A DNA stretch of 64,000 bases, from contig NZ_JAUJZH010000003.1 of NCBI RefSeq assembly GCF_030486595.1, forward strand, positions 1-64,000. The letters are read 5' to 3'. Below the pieces are notes generated by a model. The model was not told the DNA's origin. It worked only from the letters and a program-made list of their open reading frames with translations, and made no database searches. The position numbers and the translations under genes were made by a program. This document shows positions 1-8,407 of the stretch, piece after piece (within the stretch, counting starts at the first letter, position 1; each line of letters begins with the position of its first letter). The stretch is from Variovorax ginsengisoli. GTDB taxonomy: Bacteria > Pseudomonadota > Gammaproteobacteria > Burkholderiales > Burkholderiaceae_C.

Positions 1-47
1 GTAATGCGTTAAGCTAACTGATACTAATTGCTCGTGCGGCTTGACCC
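1..47 (+). rRNA. 23S ribosomal RNA, 3' end only
   Basis: The first bases match the conserved 3' terminus of bacterial 23S rRNA (ctgatactaattgctcgtgc, then ggcttgaccct), which pairs with the 5' end in helix 1. The rest of the gene lies to the left of the window. The 133 bases up to the 5S gene are an ordinary internal spacer without a tRNA. The end point is approximate to a few bases. Confidence 0.93.
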
Positions 48-180
48 TATAACTTTGATCTACATGATCAAGGTGTTATGCCAAGTTGACGCATTCAAGA
101 TTCCGATGCCAAAAGCATCAAAGCTGATTCCAGACTCTATGAATTCGTTGTGCTGACCCCGTCAGCGCGACAACCCTTTA

Positions 181-296
181 TGCCTGATGACCATAGCGAG
201 GTGGTCCCACTCCTTCCCATCCCGAACAGGACAGTGAAACGCCTCAGCGCCGATGATAGTGCGGGTTCCCGTGTGAAAGTAGGTCATCGTCAGGCT
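181..296 (+). rRNA. rrf: 5S ribosomal RNA
   Basis: A 116-base 5S rRNA. The terminal helix arms tgcctgatga and gtcatcgtcaggct flank the conserved central section tcccatcccgaac and the cgatgatagt loop region. It is the last gene of the rRNA operon entering from the left and is followed 15 bases later by an intrinsic terminator. The ends are set from the complementary terminal arms and could shift by one or two bases. Confidence 0.95.
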
Positions 297-310
297 CTTA
301 CAGCCCAAAC

Positions 311-345
311 CGCCCAGCCCCTCAAAAGGCTGGGCGTTTTGCTTT
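311..345 (+). terminator. Intrinsic terminator of the rRNA operon, shared with the topoisomerase gene
   Basis: A perfect 9-bp GC-rich stem (cgcccagcc / ggctgggcg, 311-319 and 328-336) with an 8-base loop is followed by a T-rich tail (ttttgcttt). The loop contains the TGA stop codon of the convergent topoisomerase IB gene. On the minus strand the hairpin therefore begins inside that stop codon, with a short purine/T context after it. It probably stops transcription from both sides. Confidence 0.85.
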
Positions 346-1440
346 GCGCGCGCCGTCTTTGCGTTTCAAAGCCAGCCGATGCTGCCGCAGGAATTCGAGT
401 AGACGCGCTTCTGCTGCATACAGATGGCGCCTGCCTTGCACGCGCGCCCCAATCCGGGTCCAGATCTCCCCGATCGCATCGCTCTTGGCCGCAAGCGCGC
501 TGCCGAGCGCCAGGACGGCGGGATGCACATATGACTTCTTGCACACCGCCGGCGTGTTGCCCAGCTGCTTCGCCACCGCCGACAGAATCTCCTTCGCGCT
601 GAAGCGCGCCGCATCCGGTTCTCCCGTGGTGCAGGCGATGCGCGTCAGTTCGAGCGCCTGGACTGTGCCGTGCCAGGTACGAAAGTCCTTGGCTGTGAAG
701 TCACCATGAGCGATTTCGCGTAAGTAGTCGTTCACATCGGTCGATGAGATGCCGCGCGGCTGACCGTCGTCCGATTGATACTGGAACAACTCCTGGCCGG
801 GCAATTGCTGGCATCGGCGCACGATCGCCGCGATGCGTGCATCGTCCACCCGAGCCTCGTGCATCACGCCGCTCTTGCCGCGGAAACGCAGTTTGAGCGC
901 ACCGCCCTGGATGTCGGCGTGCTTGTTGCGCAAGGTCGTGAGGCCGTAGGAACCATTGCTGCTGGCGTATTCCTCATTGCCGACGCGCAGGAAGGTGGTG
1001 TCGAGCAATCGCACCAAAGTGGCCAGGACCGGTTGCCGCTCCACCGGGGCCGACTTGGCGACTGTGGACAGGTCGCGCGCCACGCGGCGGCGAATCGCGG
1101 GCAGCGCCCGGCCGAAGGCTTCCAGCCTCTCGAATTTGCTTTCGTCCTTCAACGCGCGCCATTCGACGTGATAACGGTACTGTTTGCGGCCACGGGCGTC
1201 GATCCCGGTCGCCTGCAGGTGTCCGTTCGCGACTGGGCAGATCCATACTTTGTCGTAGGCGGGCGGAATCGCGAGGCGGCGAATGCGCGATAGGTCGTCG
1301 TTGTCGCGCAGCCAGTTGCCGCGGGTGTCCCGATAGCGAAAATCGGCGCCGCGGCGGACCCGGCTCCAGCCCGGCATCTCGGGGTTCACGTAGACCAGTC
1401 CATTGGCAAGGGGAACGGGGCGTTGATTCGCGGTGGGCAT
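322..1440 (-). CDS. Type IB DNA topoisomerase (poxvirus-like)
   Basis: A 372-residue bacterial topoisomerase IB, which relaxes supercoils by transient nicking through a 3'-phosphotyrosine. The recognisable family motifs are GNEEY, TTLRNKH, KDFRTWHGT and the C-terminal KKSYVHP. The last contains the probable nucleophile Tyr304. The His of FRTWH and the Arg/Lys of the earlier motifs complete the active-site set. Length is normal for the family and the C-terminus is lysine/arginine rich. The ATG at 1440 begins MPTANQRPVP. It converges on the rRNA operon and its stop codon lies inside the operon terminator. Placing a relaxase directly after an rRNA operon is suggestive, but no functional coupling is shown. 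Confidence 0.93.
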   Translation of the reverse strand: MPTANQRPVPLANGLVYVNPEMPGWSRVRRGADFRYRDTRGNWLRDNDDLSRIRRLAIPPAYDKVWICPVANGHLQATGIDARGRKQYRYHVEWRALKDESKFERLEAFGRALPAIRRRVARDLSTVAKSAPVERQPVLATLVRLLDTTFLRVGNEEYASSNGSYGLTTLRNKHADIQGGALKLRFRGKSGVMHEARVDDARIAAIVRRCQQLPGQELFQYQSDDGQPRGISSTDVNDYLREIAHGDFTAKDFRTWHGTVQALELTRIACTTGEPDAARFSAKEILSAVAKQLGNTPAVCKKSYVHPAVLALGSALAAKSDAIGEIWTRIGARVQGRRHLYAAEARLLEFLRQHRLALKRKDGARKAKRPAF

Positions 1441-1598
1441 GGTGTTTGCGACAATCTCTACCCGAACAAACGTACAGGCCCCAAAGCCTGCCGATGTGAT
1501 CGCGCACCGCTGTAGGACGCCTCAAGCGTTGCCGGTGCGATGAGCACTCGCGGCGACGTCCTTTTTTCTTGTCCCTTCCCCTTCTCCCGGAGATTTCC

Positions 1599-2636
1599 AT
1601 GTCGTCAGTCTGGTCTCGTCGCGCCCGCTGGGGTGCGCTTCCTGCCGTGGTCGTGCTTGCGGCTGCCTGCACCTCGGTGGCGCCGTCGCGCGTTGCCGAA
1701 CCCGTGAAGGTCAAGGTCTTCGTTGCCGCCATGTTCGAGATCGGCCAGAACACCGGCGACCGTGCCGGCGAGTTCCAGCATTGGTATGAGCGTTACTGGA
1801 AGAATGCCGTGCCGGTCACGGTGCCTGGCGCGCTGCAGCCCGTGTATTGCAATCCGGACGGTGTCTGCGGGGCTGTGCTCGGCATGGGCAAGGTGAACTC
1901 GTCGTCCTCGATGCAGGCCATCCTGACGAGTCCGAAGTTCGATTTCTCGAAGACCTACTACGTGATCTCGGGCGTGGCGGGAACGCCGCCTTCGCGCGGC
2001 ACCATCGGGGAGGTCAACTGGGCGACCTGGCTGGTCGACTACGACCTCGGGCATCGCTGGGCGCCGGAGGAGAACAAGGCCGGCGAGCCTACTTTCATGC
2101 CGCGCAAGGGCTACGAGGAGTACCGGCGCTTCAAGCTCAACCCCGAACTGGTGGGCTGGGCGATGAAGCTCTCGGCCGACACGCCGCTGAAGGACTCCGA
2201 CTCCGCCAGGGCCTACCGGCTGCGCTACCCGCAGGCGGCGGCGCGCCGCGCGCCTTTCGTCGGCACCGGCACCCACATGACTGGCGACACCTTCTTCCAT
2301 GGGCCGGGGATGTCGAACCAGGCGCAGTACATCGCCAAGCTGTATGGCGCCGACGACTATGTGATCACCGAGATGGAGGCGGCCGCGATCACGCTGGTGA
2401 TCAAGCGCCAGTACGGGACCGACCGGGTGATGAGCCTGCGCGGGGCGGTCAATTTCGACCAGGGCAACCCGCGCGAGACCACCCTGCAGCACCTGGACCC
2501 GGCACCCGGCGAAACCGCCGGCGGCTTCGCCGAGACGGTCCAGAACATCGAGCTCGTCGGCAGCCGCGTGGTCGATCACATCGTCGCCGACTGGCCGCAG
2601 TGGCAGGCCGGCGTGCCGCCGCTTCCGGCCCGCTAG
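1599..2636 (+). CDS. Purine nucleoside permease family (NUP) lipoprotein
   Basis: A 345-residue protein of the NUP family, originally described as purine nucleoside permease but structurally akin to nucleoside phosphorylases. It begins KVKVFVAAMFEIG after a leader, with later motifs GTGTHMTGDTFFHGP and VITEMEAAA. The leader ends VVLAAACTS, a reasonable lipobox, so it is probably anchored in the envelope. The ATG at 1599 is chosen over an upstream TTG at 1569 because a cccggag ribosome-binding site precedes it and the signal peptide then starts correctly. Its TAG stop overlaps that of dinB on the other strand through the palindrome CTAG. Substrate is not determinable from sequence. Confidence 0.85.
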   Translation: MSSVWSRRARWGALPAVVVLAAACTSVAPSRVAEPVKVKVFVAAMFEIGQNTGDRAGEFQHWYERYWKNAVPVTVPGALQPVYCNPDGVCGAVLGMGKVNSSSSMQAILTSPKFDFSKTYYVISGVAGTPPSRGTIGEVNWATWLVDYDLGHRWAPEENKAGEPTFMPRKGYEEYRRFKLNPELVGWAMKLSADTPLKDSDSARAYRLRYPQAAARRAPFVGTGTHMTGDTFFHGPGMSNQAQYIAKLYGADDYVITEMEAAAITLVIKRQYGTDRVMSLRGAVNFDQGNPRETTLQHLDPAPGETAGGFAETVQNIELVGSRVVDHIVADWPQWQAGVPPLPAR

Positions 2637-3877
2637 AACAAGGAGGCGGTCTGCGCGGCCGCCTCGTCGGCCGGTGACTTGCCGCGCCGTGCCGTGCCGC
2701 CTGACGCCACAAGCTCCGTGGCGGCTTCGCCGGCCCTGGCGAGCGTGCCCACGCGCACGCCGAGCAGGCGCAGCGGCCGCTCGAGCGGCACCCGCTTGAG
2801 GCATTGGCCGGCGATCCGGCGGATCGCCTTCGGGTCGGCCGTGAAGGATTCGATGGTCTGGTCGCGGGTCGCGATCTTGAAGTCGCCGTAGCGCAGCTTG
2901 ATGCCGATGGTCTTGCCGACGTAGCCCTTGCGCTGCAGGTCCGCGGCCAGCTGCTCGCACAGGCGGGTGAAGATGGCGCCGAGCTCGGCGCGGTCGCGCA
3001 CCGCATGCAGGTCGCGCTCGAAGGTGGTCTCGCGGCTCATCGACACCGGCTCGCTCTCGGTCACGACCGCCCGCTCGTCGCGGCCCCAGGCGACTTCGTG
3101 CATCCAGGCGCCGGTGGCCTTGCCGAAGTGGGCGATGAGCCAGTCGCGCTCTTTCGCGGCGAGCTCGCCGATGGTGCGGATGCCGTGGCCCTGCAGCTTC
3201 TCGTCGGCCTTGGGCCCGATGCCGTTGACCTTGCGGCAGGGCAACGGCCAGATGCGGGCCTGCAGGTCGCGCTCGAAGACGATCGAGATTCCGTTCGGCT
3301 TGTCGAACTCGCTGGCCATCTTGGCCAGCAGCTTGTTGGGCGCGACGCCGATCGAGCAGGTCAGGCCGGTGGCTTGGAGAATCGACTTCTGGATCAGCCG
3401 GGCCAGCACCCGCCCGCCTTCACGCTGGCCGCCCGGCACATCGGTGAAATCGATGTAGACCTCGTCGACGCCGCGGTCCTCCATGAGCGGGGCGATCTCG
3501 GTGATGACCTGTTTGAAGCGGCGCGAGTATTTGCGGTATTCATCGAAGTCCACCGGCAGGATCAGGGCTTGCGGGCACAGCTTGGCGGCCTTCATGAGAC
3601 CCATCGCCGAGCCGATCCCGAACTGGCGCGCCGCGTAGGTGGCGGTGGTGATGACGCCGCGGCCCGCGTAGTCCTTGAGCAGCGGGAAGGCGGCCACCGG
3701 GATGTCGGCCAGGGTGCCACCCTCGGGCACGTTGCGCAGGGCCTCGTCGACCTTGCGCCGGCCGCCGCCGATCACCATCGGCAGGCCCTTGAGCTGCGGG
3801 TAGCGCAGCAGTTCGACAGAGGCGTAGAAAGCGTCCATGTCGAGGTGGGCGATGCGGCGGATCGGTGCGGTCGTCAC
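2633..3877 (-). CDS. dinB: DNA polymerase IV (Y-family translesion polymerase)
   Basis: A 414-residue Y-family polymerase that extends mismatched or lesion-containing primers. The N-terminal HLDMDAFYASVE carries the first metal-binding aspartates (Asp13 and Asp15). The second acidic motif reads RGVDEVYIDFT, followed by the CSIGVAPNKLLAK segment of the palm and the KVNGIGPKADEKL helix-hairpin-helix. The last residues (QTASLF) fit a beta-clamp-binding peptide. A GTG start at 3877 is used because homologous sequence begins there and GAAGG lies just upstream. An ATG at 3928 would add an unrelated 17 residues. Its end overlaps the purine permease gene by 4 bases. No LexA box was recognised. Confidence 0.94.
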   Translation of the reverse strand: MTTAPIRRIAHLDMDAFYASVELLRYPQLKGLPMVIGGGRRKVDEALRNVPEGGTLADIPVAAFPLLKDYAGRGVITTATYAARQFGIGSAMGLMKAAKLCPQALILPVDFDEYRKYSRRFKQVITEIAPLMEDRGVDEVYIDFTDVPGGQREGGRVLARLIQKSILQATGLTCSIGVAPNKLLAKMASEFDKPNGISIVFERDLQARIWPLPCRKVNGIGPKADEKLQGHGIRTIGELAAKERDWLIAHFGKATGAWMHEVAWGRDERAVVTESEPVSMSRETTFERDLHAVRDRAELGAIFTRLCEQLAADLQRKGYVGKTIGIKLRYGDFKIATRDQTIESFTADPKAIRRIAGQCLKRVPLERPLRLLGVRVGTLARAGEAATELVASGGTARRGKSPADEAAAQTASLF

Positions 3878-3937
3878 GCCTTCGATTGTCGCGCACGGTA
3901 GCTTGGCGAGGCTTGCGCTGGATGGCATGCCGGTGCC

Positions 3938-4510
3938 ATGATCCAGCCCATGCAGACGCTCGCAACGATCCTCTGGCGCCGGCTCGGGCAGCCGGGCCAC
4001 GACGTCTGCCGGCTCGAACGCGCGGGCGACAACTGGCAGATCGACGGCGGGGCCGCCTTCCGCCACGAGGACGGCCGGGTCGCCCAGCTGCACTACCGCG
4101 TGCGCTGCGACCGCGCCTGGCATACCCAGTGGTGCACGGTGCGCGGCTGGCTCGGCGGCGAGGCGATCGACCTGTCGATCGTCCACGGCGCCCATGGCGT
4201 CTGGAAGCTCAATGACGTGCCGGTGGCCGAGCTCGGCCACTGCGTCGATCTGGACCTCGGCTTCACACCGGCCACCAACCTGCTGCAGCTTCGCCGGCTG
4301 CACCTGGCAGCCGGCGAGTCCGCCGATGCGCCGGTGGCCTGGCTCGACCTCGACGGCGGCGGCCTGACCGAGCTGCAGCAGCGCTACGAGCGGCGCAGCG
4401 ACAGCGACTACTGGTACGCGGCACCGCGCTTCGACTACGAAGGGATGCTCGAAGTCACGCCCGACGGCTTCATCCGCCGCTACCCCACGATGTGGGAAGC
4501 CGAAGCCTGA
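3938..4510 (+). CDS. Putative glycolipid-binding family protein
   Basis: A 190-residue protein resembling the putative glycolipid-binding family (formerly DUF1089). The conserved features seen are a first-strand ILWRRL, HYRVRCDRAWHTQ, the VHGAHGVWKLND region, DLDLGFTPATNLLQLRRL and the C-terminal PDGFIRRYPTMWE. There is no signal peptide and no membrane segment, so it should be cytosolic. The start may be the ATG at 3938 or at 3950. It diverges from dinB by about 60 bases and converges with the MFS gene with one base between stop codons. The molecular role of this family is poorly established. Confidence 0.82.
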   Translation: MIQPMQTLATILWRRLGQPGHDVCRLERAGDNWQIDGGAAFRHEDGRVAQLHYRVRCDRAWHTQWCTVRGWLGGEAIDLSIVHGAHGVWKLNDVPVAELGHCVDLDLGFTPATNLLQLRRLHLAAGESADAPVAWLDLDGGGLTELQQRYERRSDSDYWYAAPRFDYEGMLEVTPDGFIRRYPTMWEAEA

Positions 4511-4511
4511 C

Positions 4512-5852
4512 TCAGTGGTCGTGGTGCAGGTAGGAGGCCTGCTTCGGCAGCCGCCAGGCGACCGCGAAAGCCAGCACCATCATGCCGGTCACGTACCAGA
4601 AGAAGGCGCTCTCGTGGCCGATCGATTTCAGCCCCAGAGCGACGTACTCGGCCGATCCGCCGAAGATCGCATTGGCCACTGCATAGGCCAGCCCTACGCC
4701 CAGCGCGCGCACCTCCGGTGGAAACATCTCGGCCTTCACGATGCCGCTGATCGAGGTGTAGAAGCTCACGATGGCCAGGGCAAGGATGATCAGCAGGAAG
4801 GCCGCGACGGGGCTGGTCACGCCCTGCAGCGCGGTCAGGATCGGCACCGTCGCGACGGCACCCAGGCCGCCGAACAGCAACATGTTGGTGCGCCGGCCGA
4901 TGCGGTCTGACAGCGCGCCGAACAGCGGCTGCATGCACATGTAGACGAACAGCGCGACCGTCATCACATAGCTGGTGGTCTTGATCGGCAGGCCGACCGT
5001 GTTGACCAGGTACTTCTGCATGTAGGTCGTGAAGGTGTAGAAGATCAGCGAGCCGCCGGCGGTGTAGCCGAGCACGGTGAAGAAGGCGGCCTTGTGATGC
5101 TTGAAGAGTCCCGCGAGGCTGCCGGCCTCCTTGTTGGCCCTCGACTCGGCGCTCTGCGTCTCGTGCAAGGTGCGGCGCAGGAACAGCGCCACCACCGCCG
5201 CTATGGCGCCGATCACGAAGGGGATGCGCCAGCCCCAGGCCTTGAGCTCGGCCTCGCTCAGCAGCTGTTCGAGAATCACGATGACGAGCACCGCGAGCAG
5301 CTGGCCGCCGATCAGGGTGACGTACTGGAAGGACGAGAAGAAGCCGCGCTGGCCGCGAAGCGCGACCTCGCTCATGTAGGTGGCGGTGGTGCCGTACTCG
5401 CCGCCCACCGACAGGCCCTGGAACAGGCGGCAGACCAGCAGCAGGAAGGGCGCCCAGGCGCCGATCGCCGCATAGGTGGGCAGGCAGGCGATGGCCAGCG
5501 AGCCGGCGCACATCATCGTGACCGAGATCAGCATCGAGGTGCGGCGTCCGTAGCGGTCGGCGACGCGGCCGAACAGCCAGCCGCCGATGGGTCGCATCAG
5601 GAAGCCGGCGGCGAACACGCCTGCGGTGTTGAGCAGCTGCGCGGTCGGGTCGGACTTGGGGAAGAAGGAGGGCGCGAAATAAAGCGCGCTGAAGGCGTAG
5701 ACGTAGAAGTCGAACCACTCGACCAGGTTGCCGGAAGAGGCAGCCATGATCGCGAAGATGCGGTGGCGCTTTTCTTCGGAGGTGTAGGGGCGGTGGGAGA
5801 TGGCGGGATCGACGGCCGCAGCCGTCCCCGCAGCGGACGCGGCGGAGCTCAT
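4512..5852 (-). CDS. MFS metabolite:proton symporter (KgtP/ShiA-like)
   Basis: A 446-residue twelve-helix major facilitator of the metabolite:H+ symporter group that includes alpha-ketoglutarate and shikimate permeases. Diagnostic segments are [14 protein letters not shown] in helix 1, the loop 2-3 motif [26 protein letters not shown] in helix 4 and the repeat loop [10 protein letters not shown] in the second half. The first 30 residues are a cytosolic alanine-rich tail. It lies 107 bases downstream of the lactate dehydrogenase gene in the same direction. A substrate such as lactate or another hydroxy/keto acid is therefore plausible, but this is inference. Confidence 0.88.
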   Translation of the reverse strand: MSSAASAAGTAAAVDPAISHRPYTSEEKRHRIFAIMAASSGNLVEWFDFYVYAFSALYFAPSFFPKSDPTAQLLNTAGVFAAGFLMRPIGGWLFGRVADRYGRRTSMLISVTMMCAGSLAIACLPTYAAIGAWAPFLLLVCRLFQGLSVGGEYGTTATYMSEVALRGQRGFFSSFQYVTLIGGQLLAVLVIVILEQLLSEAELKAWGWRIPFVIGAIAAVVALFLRRTLHETQSAESRANKEAGSLAGLFKHHKAAFFTVLGYTAGGSLIFYTFTTYMQKYLVNTVGLPIKTTSYVMTVALFVYMCMQPLFGALSDRIGRRTNMLLFGGLGAVATVPILTALQGVTSPVAAFLLIILALAIVSFYTSISGIVKAEMFPPEVRALGVGLAYAVANAIFGGSAEYVALGLKSIGHESAFFWYVTGMMVLAFAVAWRLPKQASYLHHDH

Positions 5853-5959
5853 GGAGAAGTGCTTCTATCGAGTTGTTATGGCGCTCTTGATGATGCCCCA
5901 TGGCGCCCGCCGACGCTGTCAGCCGGGGCCGTGACCCGACTGGCAGCGCGCCTTCACCT

Positions 5960-7117
5960 TCAGAAAGTGCCGGGCAAAAGGATGCTGGAGTCGACCTGGT
6001 CGATCTGCGTGCGGCCGCAGAAGGCCATCGTGATGTCGAGTTCCTTCTGGATGATCTGCAGCGCGCGGGTCACGCCGGCCTCGCCGTAGGCGCCCAGGCC
6101 GTAGAGGAAGCTGCGGCCGATCAGCGTGCCGTGCGCGCCCAGCGCGCGCGCCTTGAGCACGTCCTGGCCGCTGCGGATGCCGCCGTCCATCCAGACCTCG
6201 ATCTCGGTGCCCACCGCCTCGGCGATCGCCGGCAGCGCCGCGATCGAGGAGGGCGCGCCGTCGAGCTGGCGGCCGCCGTGGTTGGAGACGATCAGCGCAT
6301 CGGCGCCGCTGGCCGCTGCCAGGCGTGCATCCTCGACATCCATGATGCCCTTGAGGATCAGCTTGCCGCCCCAGAGCTTCTTGATCCACTCGACGTCGGC
6401 CCAGGAAAGCGTCGGGTCGAACTGCTCGGCGGTCCAGGACGACAGCGAGGACAGGTCCTTGACGCCCTTGGCGTGGCCCGCGATGTTGCCGAAGGTGCGG
6501 CGCTTGGTGCCCAGCATGCCCATGCACCAGCGCGGCTTGGTCGCGAGGTTGATGAGGTTCTTGATCGTCGGCTTGGGTGGCGCCGTGAGGCCGTTCTTGA
6601 TGTCCTTGTGGCGCTGGCCGAGGATCTGCAGGTCGAGCGTGAGCTGCAGCGCGCTCACGTTGGCGGCGCGGGCGCGCTCGATCAGGCGCTCGATGAAGTC
6701 GCGGTCGCGCATCACGTAGAGCTGGAACCAGAACGGGTGGCGGTCGGTCTTCTCGGCGATGTCCTCGAGCGAGCAGATGCTCATGGTCGAGAGCGTGAAC
6801 GGGATGCCGAAGGCCTTGGCGGCACGCGCGCCGTGGATCTCTCCGTCGGCATGCTGCATGCCGGTGAGGCCGGTCGGGGCGATGGCCACCGGCATCGCGA
6901 CCTCCTGGCCGATCATCGTGGTGCGGGTCGAGCGCCCTTCCATGTTGACCGCCACGCGCTGGCGCAGCTTGATCTTCTGGAAGTCGCTTTCGTTGGCGCG
7001 GTAGGTGCCTTCGGTCCAGGCGCCGGAATCGGCGTAGTCGTAGAACATGCGGGGCACGCGGCGCTTGGCGATGACTCGCAGGTCTTCGATGGTCGTGATC
7101 TTGGACAGGTCTGGCAC
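5960..7117 (-). CDS. lldD: FMN-dependent alpha-hydroxy-acid (L-lactate) dehydrogenase
   Basis: A 385-residue member of the FMN-dependent hydroxy-acid oxidase/dehydrogenase family, which oxidises L-lactate or a similar 2-hydroxy acid to the keto acid. Visible are the N-terminal MFYDYADSGAW, the FMN-site run PVAIAPTGLTGMQH, FQLYVMRDRDF, the lysine of GKLILKGIMD and the catalytic His/Arg motif SNHGGRQLDGAPSS. The C-terminal phosphate-binding part includes WMDGGIRSGQD and IGRSFLYGLGAYGE. A GTG start at 7117 is preferred: AGGAG lies 8-9 bases upstream and the product then begins PDLSKITTIEDL as in homologues. An ATG at 7150 would extend it by 11 residues. Likely co-transcribed with the downstream MFS transporter. 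Other hydroxy acids such as mandelate or glycolate are possible substrates. Confidence 0.87.
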   Translation of the reverse strand: MPDLSKITTIEDLRVIAKRRVPRMFYDYADSGAWTEGTYRANESDFQKIKLRQRVAVNMEGRSTRTTMIGQEVAMPVAIAPTGLTGMQHADGEIHGARAAKAFGIPFTLSTMSICSLEDIAEKTDRHPFWFQLYVMRDRDFIERLIERARAANVSALQLTLDLQILGQRHKDIKNGLTAPPKPTIKNLINLATKPRWCMGMLGTKRRTFGNIAGHAKGVKDLSSLSSWTAEQFDPTLSWADVEWIKKLWGGKLILKGIMDVEDARLAAASGADALIVSNHGGRQLDGAPSSIAALPAIAEAVGTEIEVWMDGGIRSGQDVLKARALGAHGTLIGRSFLYGLGAYGEAGVTRALQIIQKELDITMAFCGRTQIDQVDSSILLPGTF

Positions 7118-7190
7118 GAGAAAGGGCTCCTGGATTCTGTGGCTGAGCAATGCGTATTATCTTCGCGCCCGCTCGGCGCCCTGTAACCGG

Positions 7191-7229
7191 TGCACCAGGG
7201 CGGCACGGCAGTTGCTTGCATCTGGTGCA
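7191..7229. promoter_or_regulatory. Inverted repeat in the divergent lldD / sensor-kinase promoter region
   Basis: A perfect 8-bp inverted repeat, tgcaccag (7191-7198) and ctggtgca (7222-7229), has centres about three helical turns apart. It lies in the 111 bases between the divergent lldD GTG (7117) and kinase ATG (7229). The right arm ends on the first base of the kinase start codon. A second pair, gccctg / cagggc (7178-7183, 7196-7201), overlaps it. This could be an operator or an RNA structure around the start codon. No known consensus was matched. Confidence 0.35.
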
Positions 7230-8407
7230 TGGAAACGCCCGTCCTGCCCGCCCCGGCCAGCCATCCCCTGTGGCAGCACCAGCTCGGCCTGCTGCTCGAA
7301 TCGACGGGCGAGGGCATCTTCGGCATCGACCTCGACGGCCACTGCATGTTCATCAACCGGGCCGGCGCGCAGATGCTGGGACACGAGCGCACCGAGGTCC
7401 TGGGCCGCAACATGCATGAGCTCACGCACCATTCGCATCCCGACGGCTCGCACTATGCCGACACCGACTGCCCGATCTTCAACGCCTTCCGGCGGGGCCT
7501 CGCCTGCCGCATCGACACCGAGGTCTTCTGGCGCCGCGACGGCAGCGCCTTCGCGGTCGAGTATTCGAGCCATCCGATCCTGGACGGCGGCCAGGTGCGC
7601 GGCGCGGTCATCACCTTCGTCGACATCACCGAACGCCGGCGCTCGGCGCAGGCGCTGCAGCAGGCCAAGGACGAGCTCGGGCTGCGCGTGGAGGAGCGCA
7701 CGCGCGCGTTGAGCGACGCGCTGGCGCAGCTGCGCGAACTCTCGGCCTGGCTCGACAAGGTGCGCGAGGACGAGCGCACCCGCATCGCGCGCGAGGTGCA
7801 CGACGAACTCGGCAGCCTGCTGGTGGCGCTCAAGATGGACGTCGACTGGATCGGCAAGCGACTCGGCGAGCAGCAGGAGCGGGCGCCCGACGACGCGCAG
7901 CAGATGCGCACGCTGATGCGCAGCAAGTGCCGCAACATGAGCGGGCTGATCGAGCGCGCGGTCGACAACGTCGGCCGCATCATCACCGACCTGCGGCCCA
8001 GCATCCTCGACCACCAGGGGCTGTGGGCGGCGCTCGAATGGCAGGCTCACGAGTTCGTGCAGTCGGCCGAACTCGCGCTCGACTGGCAGATGGATGTCGC
8101 GCCCGGCGTCGAGCTGCCCGAGCCGGCCGCGATCGCGGTGTTCAGGATCTTCCAGGAGATGCTCAGCAACGTCGGGCGGCATGCGCGTGCGAGCCGGCTC
8201 GACATCCGCATCGAGGCCGTGGCCGGGCAGTTGCACATCCGCGTGCGCGACGACGGCATCGGCGGGCCGGCCCACGTCTTCGAGGCCCCGACCGCCTACG
8301 GCGTGCAGGGCATGCGCGAACGGGCGCTGCACTTCGGCGGTCGCGTCCAGATCCGGAGCGAGCCCGGCGCGGGCAGCGTCTTCAGCCTGGAGCTGCCCTT
8401 GCCATGA
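7229..8407 (+). CDS. Cytosolic PAS-domain sensor histidine kinase (NarX/HPK7 type)
   Basis: A 392-residue sensor kinase without any membrane segment. A PAS domain (about residues 15-145, ending VITFVDITERRR) is followed by a coiled linker. The HisKA_3 dimerisation region has the phospho-acceptor in REVHDELGSLL, and the C-terminal HATPase carries FRIFQEMLSNVGRHA and VRDDGIGG. This layout is that of NarX/UhpB-type kinases that pair with LuxR-type regulators. The ATG at 7229 is chosen; an in-frame GTG at 7190 would add 13 residues and neither has a strong ribosome-binding site. Its end overlaps the next gene as ATGA. It precedes the cyanate operon, so a role in sensing nitrogen status, cyanate or redox is inferred. 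Confidence 0.9.
   Translation: METPVLPAPASHPLWQHQLGLLLESTGEGIFGIDLDGHCMFINRAGAQMLGHERTEVLGRNMHELTHHSHPDGSHYADTDCPIFNAFRRGLACRIDTEVFWRRDGSAFAVEYSSHPILDGGQVRGAVITFVDITERRRSAQALQQAKDELGLRVEERTRALSDALAQLRELSAWLDKVREDERTRIAREVHDELGSLLVALKMDVDWIGKRLGEQQERAPDDAQQMRTLMRSKCRNMSGLIERAVDNVGRIITDLRPSILDHQGLWAALEWQAHEFVQSAELALDWQMDVAPGVELPEPAAIAVFRIFQEMLSNVGRHARASRLDIRIEAVAGQLHIRVRDDGIGGPAHVFEAPTAYGVQGMRERALHFGGRVQIRSEPGAGSVFSLELPLP

Noticed and set aside
311..336. Hairpin considered as a structured RNA or riboswitch
   Set aside because: It is a simple GC stem with T tail right after 5S rRNA, the normal place for an rRNA operon terminator.
1441..1598. Possible purine riboswitch before the purine-permease lipoprotein gene
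   Set aside because: The 158-base leader shows no conserved purine-aptamer core or paired loops.
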